Shown here in pieces: positions 34,037 through 42,897 of a stretch of DNA of 64,000 bases. The stretch is from Vulcanimicrobiota bacterium (lineage in GTDB: Bacteria > Pseudomonadota > Gammaproteobacteria > Xanthomonadales > Rhodanobacteraceae). The position numbers and the translations under genes are program-made. The stretch is taken from the NCBI GenBank assembly GCA_903970555.1, contig CAJCJD010000008.1, positions 39,455 to 103,454 of the forward strand, written 5' to 3'. Every line of letters begins with the position of its first letter. Within the stretch, counting starts at the first letter, position 1. The notes below the pieces were generated by a model, which was not told the origin of the DNA, made no database searches, and saw only the letters and a list, made by a program, of their open reading frames with translations.

Positions 34037-34076
34037 ACGTGGTCGCGTTGTAACGTAATCGTAAGGTGTAAACCGC

Positions 34077-34099
34077 TCTGGGCTGCCTTCACGCCCAGA
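34077..34099. terminator. Weak hairpin after the PEBP gene
   Basis: TCTGGGC (34077-34083) pairs with GCCCAGA (34093-34099) around a 9-base loop, about 40 bases after the stop. No T-run, so termination is only possible. Confidence 0.4.
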
Positions 34100-34170
34100 C
34101 GGCACGAGATGTGGCACATGATGCTCGGGGCGCGCGTTATCGGCGCCCCCGTTTCGCGAGGAGCGCCGTC

Positions 34171-34326
34171 ATGCTGCATTACGCCTTGGTTTTTCTGGTT
34201 ATCGCTGTCATCGCCGCACTCCTTGGTTTTACCGGCATCGCCGGTACCGCCGCGTGGATCGCCAAGGTACTGTTCGTGCTGTTCCTGATCCTGGCTGTGA
34301 TCGCATTCTTGCGGCGGGCTAGCTGA
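34171..34326 (+). CDS. DUF1328 small membrane protein (YtjA type)
   Basis: A 51-residue protein consisting of two hydrophobic helices ([19 protein letters not shown] and [20 protein letters not shown]) with a short RRAS tail. This is the DUF1328/YtjA pattern of tiny inner-membrane proteins, often found near stress or envelope genes. GAGGAG precedes the ATG by 7 bases. The next gene (DUF883) follows after 71 bases. Confidence 0.9.
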   Translation: MLHYALVFLVIAVIAALLGFTGIAGTAAWIAKVLFVLFLILAVIAFLRRAS

Positions 34327-34397
34327 ACGGCGTAGCGACCGTTCAGCCTACGGCGCAGTAACCCGCTAGAGTGAAGACCTTGCCATCGGAGAACGTC

Positions 34398-34760
34398 ATG
34401 AGCAAAGAAGTCCAAGCGCAGGAAGACGGCATCCACGGACGCATCGACCAGGGTGCCGAACGCATCAAGCAGGCTACGTCCGAAGCCGTCGCTACCAGCA
34501 AGGAAAAATTCGACCGCGCCGCCGACCATGTAGAAGAAGGTCTGCACCGCGCCACCGACAAGGCCGCCGATGCCGCCAACCGCACCACCGACAAGGTGGT
34601 CGAGGCCAAAGAGCGCGGCCGTGCCGCCATCGATCAAGCGAAGGATCGCGCCGACGAATGGCTGGACGAAGTGCGCGATTACGTGCGCGAAAAGCCCGTG
34701 CAAGCGGTGGCGATCGCGCTGGGCGCCGGCTGGCTACTTGGCCGCGTCCTGCGTCGTTAA
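34398..34760 (+). CDS. DUF883/ElaB-YqjD type ribosome-anchor-like protein
   Basis: A 120-residue, highly charged helical protein with repeated A/E/K/D heptads (GAERIKQATSEAVATSKEKFDRAADHVEEG) and one C-terminal membrane helix (PVQAVAIALGAGWLLGRVLRR). This is the ElaB/YqjD (DUF883) family; E. coli YqjD is a stationary-phase inner-membrane protein that binds ribosomes. It is followed by a YqjE-like gene, the same order as yqjD-yqjE-yqjK, which supports the call. Confidence 0.88.
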   Translation: MSKEVQAQEDGIHGRIDQGAERIKQATSEAVATSKEKFDRAADHVEEGLHRATDKAADAANRTTDKVVEAKERGRAAIDQAKDRADEWLDEVRDYVREKPVQAVAIALGAGWLLGRVLRR

Positions 34761-34786
34761 GCTAACCATTGGCACGGGGGCGGGCG

Positions 34787-35251
34787 ATGCACGATTCCGT
34801 GCGCGATGACGAAACGGCTGGGCCATCGGAGCCATCATCCGTGCCGCCACCGAGCGGCGTGCTTGATGAACTCAACCAGGTTGCACGCGCGCTGCCCAAG
34901 TTGTTCGGCGCGCAGTTGCAGCTGCTGGCTGCCGAGCTCGGGTTGGCGCGCAGCGCCGTCTCGTGGCTGCTGGCGGCGGGCTTGGTCGCCACCGTGGCCG
35001 GCGTCGGTTTCGGCCTGACGCTACTGGGTTTGGTCGGGCTACTGTTGGCCAAATGGCTCCATTCCTGGATCCTCGCGTTTGCCGTCCTGGCCCTGCTGGA
35101 AGCTTTGATCCTGTTCGGAGCGATCATGCTGTTTCGCCACTTCATGCACTGGATGAGCCTTCCTGCCACGCGACATGAGTGGCGTGCGATCATGAACGAC
35201 ACCCTGCAAAAGGCCGAACAGGACGTCGATGCCGGCAAAGGGCAGGACTAG
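34787..35251 (+). CDS. YqjE/phage-holin-like membrane protein
   Basis: A 154-residue protein with a charged N-terminus, an amphipathic segment (LPKLFGAQLQLLAAELGLARS) and two strong membrane helices (WLLAAGLVATVAGVGFGLTLLGL and WILAFAVLALLEALILFGAIML). It matches the YqjE / actinobacterial holin-X-like pattern. In E. coli, YqjE is encoded next to YqjD. Start ATG at 34787; an in-frame TTG at 34769 is possible. The gap to the DUF883 gene is 26 bases. Confidence 0.82.
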   Translation: MHDSVRDDETAGPSEPSSVPPPSGVLDELNQVARALPKLFGAQLQLLAAELGLARSAVSWLLAAGLVATVAGVGFGLTLLGLVGLLLAKWLHSWILAFAVLALLEALILFGAIMLFRHFMHWMSLPATRHEWRAIMNDTLQKAEQDVDAGKGQD

Positions 35252-35268
35252 GAAGGGGATGAGCGGTC

Positions 35269-35577
35269 ATGAGCCTGTTCAAAAAGATCGAGAACGTAAA
35301 AAAGGCACGCGAACGTGTGGCGGCTCACCGCGATGAGCTAGCGACGCCGGCCGCCGCACTGCTGCAGCGCGGTTATCGTCATCCGCTGACCACGGTCGGC
35401 ACGGCAGCCGGCGCGGGTTTCGTGCTGGGCAGTCTTGGTGTCGGCCCATTGCGCGTGCCGGGATTGGTGTCGATGCTCAGCGGCGGCCTCGCGGAAATCG
35501 TGGCGCACGGCACGCGCCTGATCGCCGAATTGGGCATGGACGAGGGCGGCAACGATAACGACAGCAGCGATACATGA
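35269..35577 (+). CDS. Small protein in the YqjK position, hypothetical
   Basis: A 102-residue protein. The N-terminus is basic and helical (LFKKIENVKKARERVAAHRDEL), the middle has a glycine-rich hydrophobic stretch (LTTVGTAAGAGFVLGSLGVGPLRVPGLVSML) and the C-terminus is acidic (GMDEGGNDNDSSDT). It occupies the place of yqjK in the yqjD-yqjE-yqjK order, but similarity to YqjK is only general. Its stop overlaps the ATG of the AI-2E gene as ATGA, so they are co-translated. Confidence 0.75.
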   Translation: MSLFKKIENVKKARERVAAHRDELATPAAALLQRGYRHPLTTVGTAAGAGFVLGSLGVGPLRVPGLVSMLSGGLAEIVAHGTRLIAELGMDEGGNDNDSSDT

Positions 35578-36740
35578 GCGGCGTCGAATCCGCGACGCCA
35601 CCAGGCAACGCGTCGGCGGCGGCAGGAGCACAGGCCAAGGCCACCGCTGCGATCACTTCCAAACAGCTCAAGCAAACCACCCAGGGCGTCTATCGCCTGC
35701 GCAGGCATTTGCGCGCAATTCGGATGATGCTCAATGCCCTGCTGATACTGGCATTGATGTACACCGTCACGCTCGTGCGCGCCTTGGTGATCCCGCTTGT
35801 GCTGGCGGCCTTTCTCGGGCTTGCGCTCAATCCGATCGTGGTCGCCGGCACACGCCATCGCGTACCTCGGTGGCTCGGCGCCAGCGTGTTGATGATTTCC
35901 CTGATTGCAGCCATCGGTGCCGGCATCAGTATGCTCGCGCAGCCCGCCGTGACGTGGTTGCATAGCGCGCCGACGGCGATTCGCAGTTTCATTCCCAAGC
36001 TCGAACACATCACCCGGCCTCTCGAAGCCGCGGGCCGCGCAACGCAGACGCTGGTAAATGGCCATCCGGCGCAGGCCAGCTCAGGGCAAAACCCAGGCGA
36101 TGTCGCCATCAGCGTGTGGGATGTGTTGGCGAATGCGCCGAAAGTATTGGCGGCGATACTTACGGTTGTGTTGTTGGTGTATTTCTTCCTGGTCTATGGC
36201 GATCTGATCTTGCGTCGCCTGGTCGAGATCGCGCCAAACTTTGGATACAAGCGTCACGCTGTGACCATCGTGCGCGGTATCCAGACCGAAGTGTCGCGCT
36301 ACATTCTCACTACCGTCGTGATCAACGCGACGCTCGGCCTGACCACGGCCGGCATGTTGTTTCTTTTGCATATGCCCGATCCGCTTTTATGGGGATCGGT
36401 CGCGATGCTCGCCAACTTCATTCCGTACGTAGGTGCCATCGTCACGACCACCACCTTGCTGCTCGTGGGCCTGATTCATTTCGAAGACGTAGCGCATGCA
36501 TTGCTGCCTGCACTGTGTTTTGCGGTTGTCACCGCGTTCGAAGGTAACCTGATTACGCCGATGATCCTTGGCCGGCGCATGCGTATCAGCCCGATCGCGA
36601 TTTTGATCTGGCTGCTGGTGTGGGGATGGCTGTGGGGCGTTCCCGGCGCGTTGCTGGCGGTGCCGATGCTGACGAGCGCGAAGCTGATTGCCGAGCGCGT
36701 GCGTGGCTGGGAGTGGTTCGCGCGGATGGTGCAGCGTTGA
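35574..36740 (+). CDS. AI-2E family transporter (PerM-like)
   Basis: A 388-residue inner-membrane protein with 7-8 helices, typical of the AI-2E/PerM family: LVIPLVLAAFLGLALNPIVVAG near the N-terminus, a central soluble loop (IRSFIPKLEHITRPLEAAGRATQ) and C-terminal helices with GNLITPMILGRRMRISPIAILIWLLVWGWLWGVPGALLAVP. Members export autoinducer-2 or act as Na+(Li+)/H+ exchangers; substrate here is unknown. Translationally coupled to the preceding small gene. A long hairpin follows 30 bases after the stop. Confidence 0.9.
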   Translation: MSGVESATPPGNASAAAGAQAKATAAITSKQLKQTTQGVYRLRRHLRAIRMMLNALLILALMYTVTLVRALVIPLVLAAFLGLALNPIVVAGTRHRVPRWLGASVLMISLIAAIGAGISMLAQPAVTWLHSAPTAIRSFIPKLEHITRPLEAAGRATQTLVNGHPAQASSGQNPGDVAISVWDVLANAPKVLAAILTVVLLVYFFLVYGDLILRRLVEIAPNFGYKRHAVTIVRGIQTEVSRYILTTVVINATLGLTTAGMLFLLHMPDPLLWGSVAMLANFIPYVGAIVTTTTLLLVGLIHFEDVAHALLPALCFAVVTAFEGNLITPMILGRRMRISPIAILIWLLVWGWLWGVPGALLAVPMLTSAKLIAERVRGWEWFARMVQR

Positions 36741-36771
36741 AGACAGTTGGCGGATAGAACGCGTTAAACCG

Positions 36772-36815
36772 CCCAACCCCGTCGTCCCGGCTTTCGCCGG
36801 GACGACGGGGTTGGG
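36772..36815. repeat. 20-bp perfect REP-like hairpin between convergent genes
   Basis: CCCAACCCCGTCGTCCCGGC (36772-36791) pairs exactly with the complement at 36796-36815 around the tetraloop TTTC. It has the GTCxTCCCGGC..GCCGGGAxGAC core of the palindromes at 10042 and 46499. Position between the AI-2E gene and the convergent efflux operon fits a bidirectional terminator or transcript-stabilising element. Confidence 0.8.
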
Positions 36816-36841
36816 GTTTCACGTGCGTCTTACTGCTTGCG

Positions 36842-38287
36842 TTACGGCGCAGTGGCGACAGCCTCCGCAACCTGCGTGCATTGAGCATCGTTACAGGCCT
36901 GCCAACCGCCGCCGAGCGCCTTGTAAATCGACACCGCGCGCGTATCGATCGCAGCTTCGGATTGGGCGAGATCATCCTCGGCCGCCAGCTGCACACGTTC
37001 GGCATCGAGCAGTTCGAGATAACCCGTAGCGCCTTCCTGATAGCGAATACGCGCCAGATCAGCCGCGCGACGGCTTTGCGCGGCTTGGGCGATCAACTGC
37101 TCGACGCGCGCATGTTCGGCGTTGTAACCGATCACGGCGTTATCGACATCTTCGATCGCGCTTAGCACGGTGCGTTGGTAATTCGCCTCTGCAGCATCGG
37201 CGCGTGCTTCGCTTGCGTGCAGATTGGAACGTACACGTTCCACGTTCAGGCCATTCCAGGTAATGCTGGGCCCGAACGAGAAAGCACGCGTAGCAGGGCT
37301 GCCGAAGTTGTTGCTCTGCCCGGCCAGAAAGCCCACAAAACCGCCGAGCGAAATATGCGGAAAGAAATCCGCCTTGGCGACACCGATCCGCGCAGTCGCT
37401 GCCGCATATTGGCGCTCGGCGATGCGCACATCGGGACGGCGCGACAGGACATCGCCGGCATCGCCGATCGGTAGCACAGTTGCAATCGGTTTGAACGTGG
37501 TCGGCGAGACATCGACATCCAGTTCACCGGGACGTTCTCCCAGCAGCACGGCTAGGCGGTATTCGTAGCCTTGCGCCTGCGTATCCAGCACCGGCAACTG
37601 TGCCTTGGCAGCGCTTAGCTGCGCGCTGGCACTGGCGACATCTTGCTCGGATGCCGTACCGATTTGCGCACGCGCTTGGATCAGCTTCAGCGTATCGGCC
37701 TGATTGTTGATATTGCGTTGGGCGATCGCCAGGCGTTGCTGCGTGCCGCGTAACGCGAAGTAGTTGCGCGCGACTTCGGCGAACAAACTCACTTGCGCAT
37801 CGCGCAAGGACGCTTCACTGGCACCGAGGTCGGCACGCGCTGCTTCCACCGAGCGACGCACGCCGCCGAATACATCCACTTCCCAGGACGCATCAAACCC
37901 GGCCTGATAGGTATCGTATGCCACGCGCTGAGTGCCGAACCCCGGTTCCTGCTCGATCGCGCGGCTATAGCTGACGTCGGTACTAATGGTTGGCAGCTGA
38001 TCGGACTTGGCGCTGCCGAGCAAAGCGCGCGACTCTTTCAGACGTGCTTCGGCGATACGCAAATCCAGGCTGCCTTTCGCGGAACGCTGGATCAGCGTAT
38101 CCAACACAGGGTCGTTGAATTGCTTCCACCATGCAGCCTGGAATTGCGCCGCGCTTTCACGCGCCGCGTCCACGCCCTGCACCGTCGCCGCTGGCGTGGC
38201 CGGTGTCTTGTAGTCCGGACCCACGCTGGCGCATCCGGCCAGCGCGAGTGCGGCAAACAGGGCGGTATTACGAATAAATCGTGTCAT
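36842..38287 (-). CDS. RND efflux outer-membrane factor lipoprotein (NodT/OprM family)
   Basis: A 481-residue TolC-like channel subunit with a lipoprotein signal (FAALALAGC, lipidated Cys19) and the NodT-family opening ASVGPDYKTP. Two structural repeats with long helices are visible (LRIAEARLKESRALLGSAKSD, AAEANYQRTVLSAIEDVDNAV). It forms the outer-membrane duct for the RND pump encoded just upstream; the start lies 1 base from the permease stop. Last gene of the adaptor-permease-channel operon. Confidence 0.94.
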   Translation of the reverse strand: MTRFIRNTALFAALALAGCASVGPDYKTPATPAATVQGVDAARESAAQFQAAWWKQFNDPVLDTLIQRSAKGSLDLRIAEARLKESRALLGSAKSDQLPTISTDVSYSRAIEQEPGFGTQRVAYDTYQAGFDASWEVDVFGGVRRSVEAARADLGASEASLRDAQVSLFAEVARNYFALRGTQQRLAIAQRNINNQADTLKLIQARAQIGTASEQDVASASAQLSAAKAQLPVLDTQAQGYEYRLAVLLGERPGELDVDVSPTTFKPIATVLPIGDAGDVLSRRPDVRIAERQYAAATARIGVAKADFFPHISLGGFVGFLAGQSNNFGSPATRAFSFGPSITWNGLNVERVRSNLHASEARADAAEANYQRTVLSAIEDVDNAVIGYNAEHARVEQLIAQAAQSRRAADLARIRYQEGATGYLELLDAERVQLAAEDDLAQSEAAIDTRAVSIYKALGGGWQACNDAQCTQVAEAVATAP

Positions 38288-38288
38288 C

Positions 38289-41200
38289 TCAATGGCCCTC
38301 CAAAGCGGGCACTACCGATGCATGTTGCTTCTTGCGCGCTTCGCGGCGTTCGACCACCGCGCGTATCAGTACGTAGAACAGCGGGGTATAGATCAGGCCG
38401 AAGATGGTGACGCCGAGCATGCCGGAGAACACCGCCACGCCCATCGCATGACGCATCTCCGCACCTGCACCGTGCGAGGTAACCAGCGGCACCACGCCCA
38501 TGATGAAAGCGATCGAGGTCATCAAGATCGGGCGCAGTCGCAGGCGAGCGGCTTCCAGCACCGCATCGTGACGGCTCATGCCTTCATGCTGACGTTCGCG
38601 GGCGAATTCCACGATCAGGATCGCGTTCTTGCACGCCAGGCCAACGAGAACGATCAAGCCGATCTGGGCGAAGATGTTGTTGTCGCCACCGGACATCCAC
38701 ACGCCGGCAATCGCGGACAGCAGCACCATCGGCACGATCAAGATCACCGCCAACGGCAGCGACCAGCTCTCATACAGCGACGACAACACCAGGAACACCA
38801 GCAGCACGCACAACGGGAACACCAGTATGGCCGTGTTGCCAGCGAGGATCTGCTGATAGGTCAGCTCGGTCCACTCGTAGCTCATGCCATTAGGCAAGTT
38901 GTCCGCGGCAAGTTTTTCCATCGCTGCCTGCGCCTGACCGGAACTGAAGCCCGGCGCAGGACCGCCGTTGATTTCCGCCGTGGCATAGCCGTTGTAATGC
39001 ATCACGCGCTCCAGGCCCGCCGTGCGACGCACGTTCACGAACGAACCCAGCGGCACCATGTCGCCCTTCGCGTTGCGCGTCTTCAACTGCAGGATGTCCT
39101 GCGGCTCATGACGGAAACCCGGTTCGGCCGACACGTTCACCTGATAGATGCGCCCGAAGCGATTGAAGTCGTTGACGTAGAGCGAACCCAGATAGGCCTG
39201 CATCGTTTCATCGACGTCGGCCAGATCCACGCCTTCGGCTTTCGCCTTTTCGCGATCCACATCGGCATCGATCTGCGGCACGCTGACCTGATAGCTGGAG
39301 AACAATCCAGCCAATGCCGGCACCTTTTGACTTTGCGCGATCAGGTTCTGCGTCTGCTTGTACAACTCGTCGAAACCAAGCTGACCGCGATCTTCGACCT
39401 GGATGCGGAAACCGCCGATCGTGCCCAGGCCCTGTACCGGCGGCGGCGGGAAGATAGCGATGTACGCATCCTGGATCGACGCGAACTTCTGATTCAGCGC
39501 ACCGGCAATCGCACCGGCCGACAGCGACGGATCACGACGTTCCTCGAACGGCTTCAACGTCACGAACACGATGCCCGCGTTGGTGCTGTTGGTGAAACCG
39601 TTGATCGACAGGCCGGGGAACGCCACGGCACTTTCGACACCAGGCTGTTTCAGCGCGATGGCCGACATGCGCTGGATCACGTCTTCCGTGCGATCGAGCG
39701 ACGCCGCGTCGGGCAACTGCGCGAACGACACCAGGTACTGCTTGTCCTGCGCCGGCACGAAACCGAGCGGCACGTGGTTGAAGCCGAACCAGGTCAGGCC
39801 GATCAGGCCGGCATACAACACCAAGGCGACCGGACCTTTGCCAATCACGCGCCGTACGCCACCCACATAACGTTCCGAACCGCGATGGAACATCTTGTTG
39901 AATGGACGGAACAGCCAGCCGAATGCACGATCGATAAGCAGCGTGAAGCGATCCTTCGGTGCGTCATGGCCTTTCAGCAACACAGCGGCGAGCGCCGGGC
40001 TCAGGCTCAGCGAATTGAAGGCCGAGATAACGGTGGAGATCGCAATCGTCAGCGCGAACTGGCGATAGAACTCGCCCGTCAGGCCGCTGATGAAGGCGGT
40101 CGGGATGAACACCGCGCACAACACCAGCGCCGTCGCAACAATGGGACTGGTCACTTCGTTCATCGCGCGTCGCGTCGCATCGCGCGGCGAAAGTCCGAGC
40201 TCGATATTGCGCTCGACGTTTTCCACCACCACGATCGCGTCGTCCACCACGATACCAATGGCCAACACCAGGCCGAACAGCGACAACGCGTTGAGCGAGA
40301 AGCCCACCACGTACATCACTGCGAACGTACCGATCAGCGACACCGGCACCGACACCAACGGGATGATCGATGCGCGCCAAGTCTGCAGGAACAGGATCAC
40401 CACCAGCACGACCAGGAAGATCGCTTCCAACAGCGTATGTGCTACCGCTTCGATCGAACCGCGCACGAACACGGTCGGGTCGTACACGATGCTGTAATCG
40501 ACGCCCTGCGGGAACTCCTTCTTCAGCTCGGCCATGGTGGCGCGCACTTCGTTGGAGATCTGGATAGCGTTGGAGCCCGGGCGCGCGAAGATCGGAATCG
40601 CGACTGCCGGCTGGTTGTTCAATAAGCTGCGCAGTGCGTACTGGTTGGAGCCCAATTCCACCCGCGCCACATCGCGCAGATGCACCACGCTGCCGTTGGC
40701 ATCGGTGCGCACGATGATGTTGCGGAAATCGTCAACCGTGCTCAGGCGGCCCTGCGTATTGATGTTGAGCTGGAAGTCGGTGTTGCCCGGCACTGGTGGT
40801 GCATTCAGCGCACCAGCAGCGACAGCGACGTTCTGCTCCTGAATCGCGTGCACGATGTCGCCGGTAGTCATGCTGCGCTGGGCTAGCTTCTGCGGATCCA
40901 GCCACACGCGCATGCTGTATTCACCGGCGCCGAAGATCTGCACGTCGCCCACGCCATCGAGACGGGCGAGCAGATCTTTTACGTGCAGGCGCGCGTAGTT
41001 CGACAGATACAACATGTCGTAACGCTTATCGGGCGAGGTGAGATGCACGACCATGGTGAGGTCGGGCGAGCTCTTTTGCGTGGTCACGCCAAGACGTTGC
41101 ACTTCTTCGGGCAGCTTCGGCAACGCCTGCGACACGCGGTTCTGCACTTCCACCTGGGCGTTGTTGAGATCGGTGCCCAGTGCGAAGGTCACGGTCAGCG

Positions 41201-41474
41201 TCATGGTGCCGTCGCTGGTGGCCTGCGATGCGGTGTAGAGCATGCCTTCCACGCCGTTGATCTGTTCTTCCAGCGGCGTGGCGACGGTTTCGGCGATCAC
41301 CTCGGGGTTGGCGCCGGGATAGCTGGCGTGCACCACAACGGTGGGCGGTACGACTTCGGGGTATTCGCTGATCGGCAATTTGAACACCGCGATGCTGCCC
41401 GCGATCACGAAGATCAGCGAGAGCACGGCGGCCATGATTGGCCGATCAACGAAAAACTGTGCAATGTTTTTCAT
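38289..41474 (-). CDS. RND multidrug efflux permease (HAE1, AcrB-like)
   Basis: A 1061-residue inner-membrane proton-drug antiporter of the hydrophobe/amphiphile efflux class. It begins MKNIAQFFVDRPIMAAVLS, as in AcrB/MexB, with 12 expected helices; the proton-relay aspartates are in the GLVLAIGIVVDDAIVVVENV block (about residues 400-420), and ARERQHEGMSRHDAVLEAARLRLRPILMTS marks the C-terminal half. Substrates likely include antibiotics, detergents or plant phenolics. It is separated from the adaptor gene by 3 bases and from the channel gene by 1 base. Confidence 0.97.
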   Translation of the reverse strand: MKNIAQFFVDRPIMAAVLSLIFVIAGSIAVFKLPISEYPEVVPPTVVVHASYPGANPEVIAETVATPLEEQINGVEGMLYTASQATSDGTMTLTVTFALGTDLNNAQVEVQNRVSQALPKLPEEVQRLGVTTQKSSPDLTMVVHLTSPDKRYDMLYLSNYARLHVKDLLARLDGVGDVQIFGAGEYSMRVWLDPQKLAQRSMTTGDIVHAIQEQNVAVAAGALNAPPVPGNTDFQLNINTQGRLSTVDDFRNIIVRTDANGSVVHLRDVARVELGSNQYALRSLLNNQPAVAIPIFARPGSNAIQISNEVRATMAELKKEFPQGVDYSIVYDPTVFVRGSIEAVAHTLLEAIFLVVLVVILFLQTWRASIIPLVSVPVSLIGTFAVMYVVGFSLNALSLFGLVLAIGIVVDDAIVVVENVERNIELGLSPRDATRRAMNEVTSPIVATALVLCAVFIPTAFISGLTGEFYRQFALTIAISTVISAFNSLSLSPALAAVLLKGHDAPKDRFTLLIDRAFGWLFRPFNKMFHRGSERYVGGVRRVIGKGPVALVLYAGLIGLTWFGFNHVPLGFVPAQDKQYLVSFAQLPDAASLDRTEDVIQRMSAIALKQPGVESAVAFPGLSINGFTNSTNAGIVFVTLKPFEERRDPSLSAGAIAGALNQKFASIQDAYIAIFPPPPVQGLGTIGGFRIQVEDRGQLGFDELYKQTQNLIAQSQKVPALAGLFSSYQVSVPQIDADVDREKAKAEGVDLADVDETMQAYLGSLYVNDFNRFGRIYQVNVSAEPGFRHEPQDILQLKTRNAKGDMVPLGSFVNVRRTAGLERVMHYNGYATAEINGGPAPGFSSGQAQAAMEKLAADNLPNGMSYEWTELTYQQILAGNTAILVFPLCVLLVFLVLSSLYESWSLPLAVILIVPMVLLSAIAGVWMSGGDNNIFAQIGLIVLVGLACKNAILIVEFARERQHEGMSRHDAVLEAARLRLRPILMTSIAFIMGVVPLVTSHGAGAEMRHAMGVAVFSGMLGVTIFGLIYTPLFYVLIRAVVERREARKKQHASVVPALEGH

Positions 41475-41477
41475 GGT

Positions 41478-42731
41478 TTAACCTTGCGGGCGCTTCGGTG
41501 CAGACGTGTTGGCCTGCGCCGTGCGCGCATCATGTCCATCGGGATCGGTCGCGGCCGCGTCAACCAGCGCTTTGTCCTGCGCATCGAGACGGGAATCCAT
41601 CGCAACCTGTTGTGGCGTTACTTCGGCACCGGGGCGCACGCGTTGCAGACCGTTGATCACCACCACGTCGCCCGCGTTCAGTCCGTCGTTGATCACGCGC
41701 AAGCCATGGAACAGCGCACCAGTGTCCACCTTGCGGTACTGCACTTTGTGCTGCGCATCCACGACATACACGAACTGGTTGCTGAGATCGGTGCCGACGG
41801 CGCGGTCGTCGATCAGCAAGCGCGGCCGCAGTTCGCCGCTCTGTAGGCGCACGTGCGCGTACAAACCGGGCGTCAGCAGGCCGTTTTCTTCGTCGAACAC
41901 GGCGCGCAGGCGCATGGTGCCGGAGCCGACGTGCAACTGGTTGTCGACGAAGTCGATGCGGCCGATGTGCGGGTAGCCTTGCTCATCCGACAGTGCCATC
42001 GACGCTTCGATGCGCGGTGCGTGACCGTTCTTGATCGCATCGCGACGCAGGCGATCGAGCTTGAGCCAGGTCTGCTCATCCACATCGAAGTAGACGTAGA
42101 TGGGATTGACCGACACCACGCTGGTGAGCACATCCGAACTGGTGACCAGGTTGCCCGGCATGATGCGGGCATTGCTGACGCGGCCGTCGATCGGCGCGCG
42201 TACCTGCGTCCAGTCGAGATTGAGCTTGGCCGATGCGAGTGCCGCCGTTGCCGCCGCGAGGGTGGCGTTGGCGCTTTGCTCGCCGGTGCTCATGCTGTCG
42301 GCGTCTTCCTGCGAGATCGCATGCGCGGCGAGCAGGCGCTTGGCACGCGCCGCGTTGGCCTGGGCCAGCCCCAGCTGCGCCTGCGCTTGCGCACGATTGG
42401 CGGTCAGCCGGTCGACCTCGGCCTGGAACGGACGCGGGTCGATGCGAAACAGCACATCGCCCTGGTGCACTTCGGCACCTTCCTTAAATTGGACGGCGTC
42501 CACATATCCACCCACGCGCGGCCGCACGTCGACGGTGTCGACGGCTTGGAGCTGGCCGGTGAATTCGGCGCTGTCGCTGACCGGCCGCACCATGGCCTGG
42601 GCCACGGTGACTTCGGGCAGGGCGCCGCCTGGTGCTGCGGACTGGGCCTGGGCGCCGTGGCTGTCTAGGACGGCCCAGCTGCCGGCAATGGCGGCCACAA
42701 CGAGGCCGGCAAGAATGGCTTTCTTCAACAT
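41478..42731 (-). CDS. RND efflux periplasmic adaptor (MFP)
   Basis: A 417-residue membrane-fusion protein with an N-terminal signal or anchor (KKAILAGLVVAAIAGSWAVL). Typical blocks: VDVRPRVGGYVDAVQFKEGAEVHQGDVLFRIDPRPF (lipoyl half), a helical hairpin with LTANRAQAQAQLGLAQANAAR, and DWTQVRAPIDGRVSNARIMPGNLV. It links the permease and the outer-membrane factor. The start ATG at 42729-42731 is chosen because it begins the signal; the open frame runs to 42836. First gene of the operon, facing the LysR regulator. Confidence 0.95.
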   Translation of the reverse strand: MLKKAILAGLVVAAIAGSWAVLDSHGAQAQSAAPGGALPEVTVAQAMVRPVSDSAEFTGQLQAVDTVDVRPRVGGYVDAVQFKEGAEVHQGDVLFRIDPRPFQAEVDRLTANRAQAQAQLGLAQANAARAKRLLAAHAISQEDADSMSTGEQSANATLAAATAALASAKLNLDWTQVRAPIDGRVSNARIMPGNLVTSSDVLTSVVSVNPIYVYFDVDEQTWLKLDRLRRDAIKNGHAPRIEASMALSDEQGYPHIGRIDFVDNQLHVGSGTMRLRAVFDEENGLLTPGLYAHVRLQSGELRPRLLIDDRAVGTDLSNQFVYVVDAQHKVQYRKVDTGALFHGLRVINDGLNAGDVVVINGLQRVRPGAEVTPQQVAMDSRLDAQDKALVDAAATDPDGHDARTAQANTSAPKRPQG

Positions 42732-42832
42732 CACTTCGCTCCCTGGAAAAGGTCGTGCCGCAATGCAGCACGATTGAGGGGAACGAATATTAGGTATACC
42801 GTACAGTTTAGAAAATCCGTTTCTTGCGCATT

Positions 42833-42859
42833 CCACTCGTGACTCGCAATCACGAATGG
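42833..42859. promoter_or_regulatory. Dyad with T-N11-A core, candidate LysR operator
   Basis: CCACTCGTGA (42833-42842) and TCACGAATGG (42850-42859) form a 9-of-10 matched inverted repeat with a 7-base spacer. Inside it, TGACTCGCAATCA (42840-42852) fits the LysR box T-N11-A. It lies between the divergent efflux operon and its LysR gene, 39 bases before the LysR ATG, so it is probably the regulator's own binding site. Confidence 0.6.
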
Positions 42860-42897
42860 GTGCATAATTTGCAGATCACGCTTTATAGAGGTGCGTA

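Noticed and set aside
38292..40625. 777-codon open frame on plus strand
   Set aside because: Antisense shadow of the RND permease gene; rich in His/Arg/Gln as expected from GC-rich complement, no domain pattern.
41853..42668. 271-codon open frame on plus strand
   Set aside because: Antisense of the efflux adaptor, with no recognisable fold.
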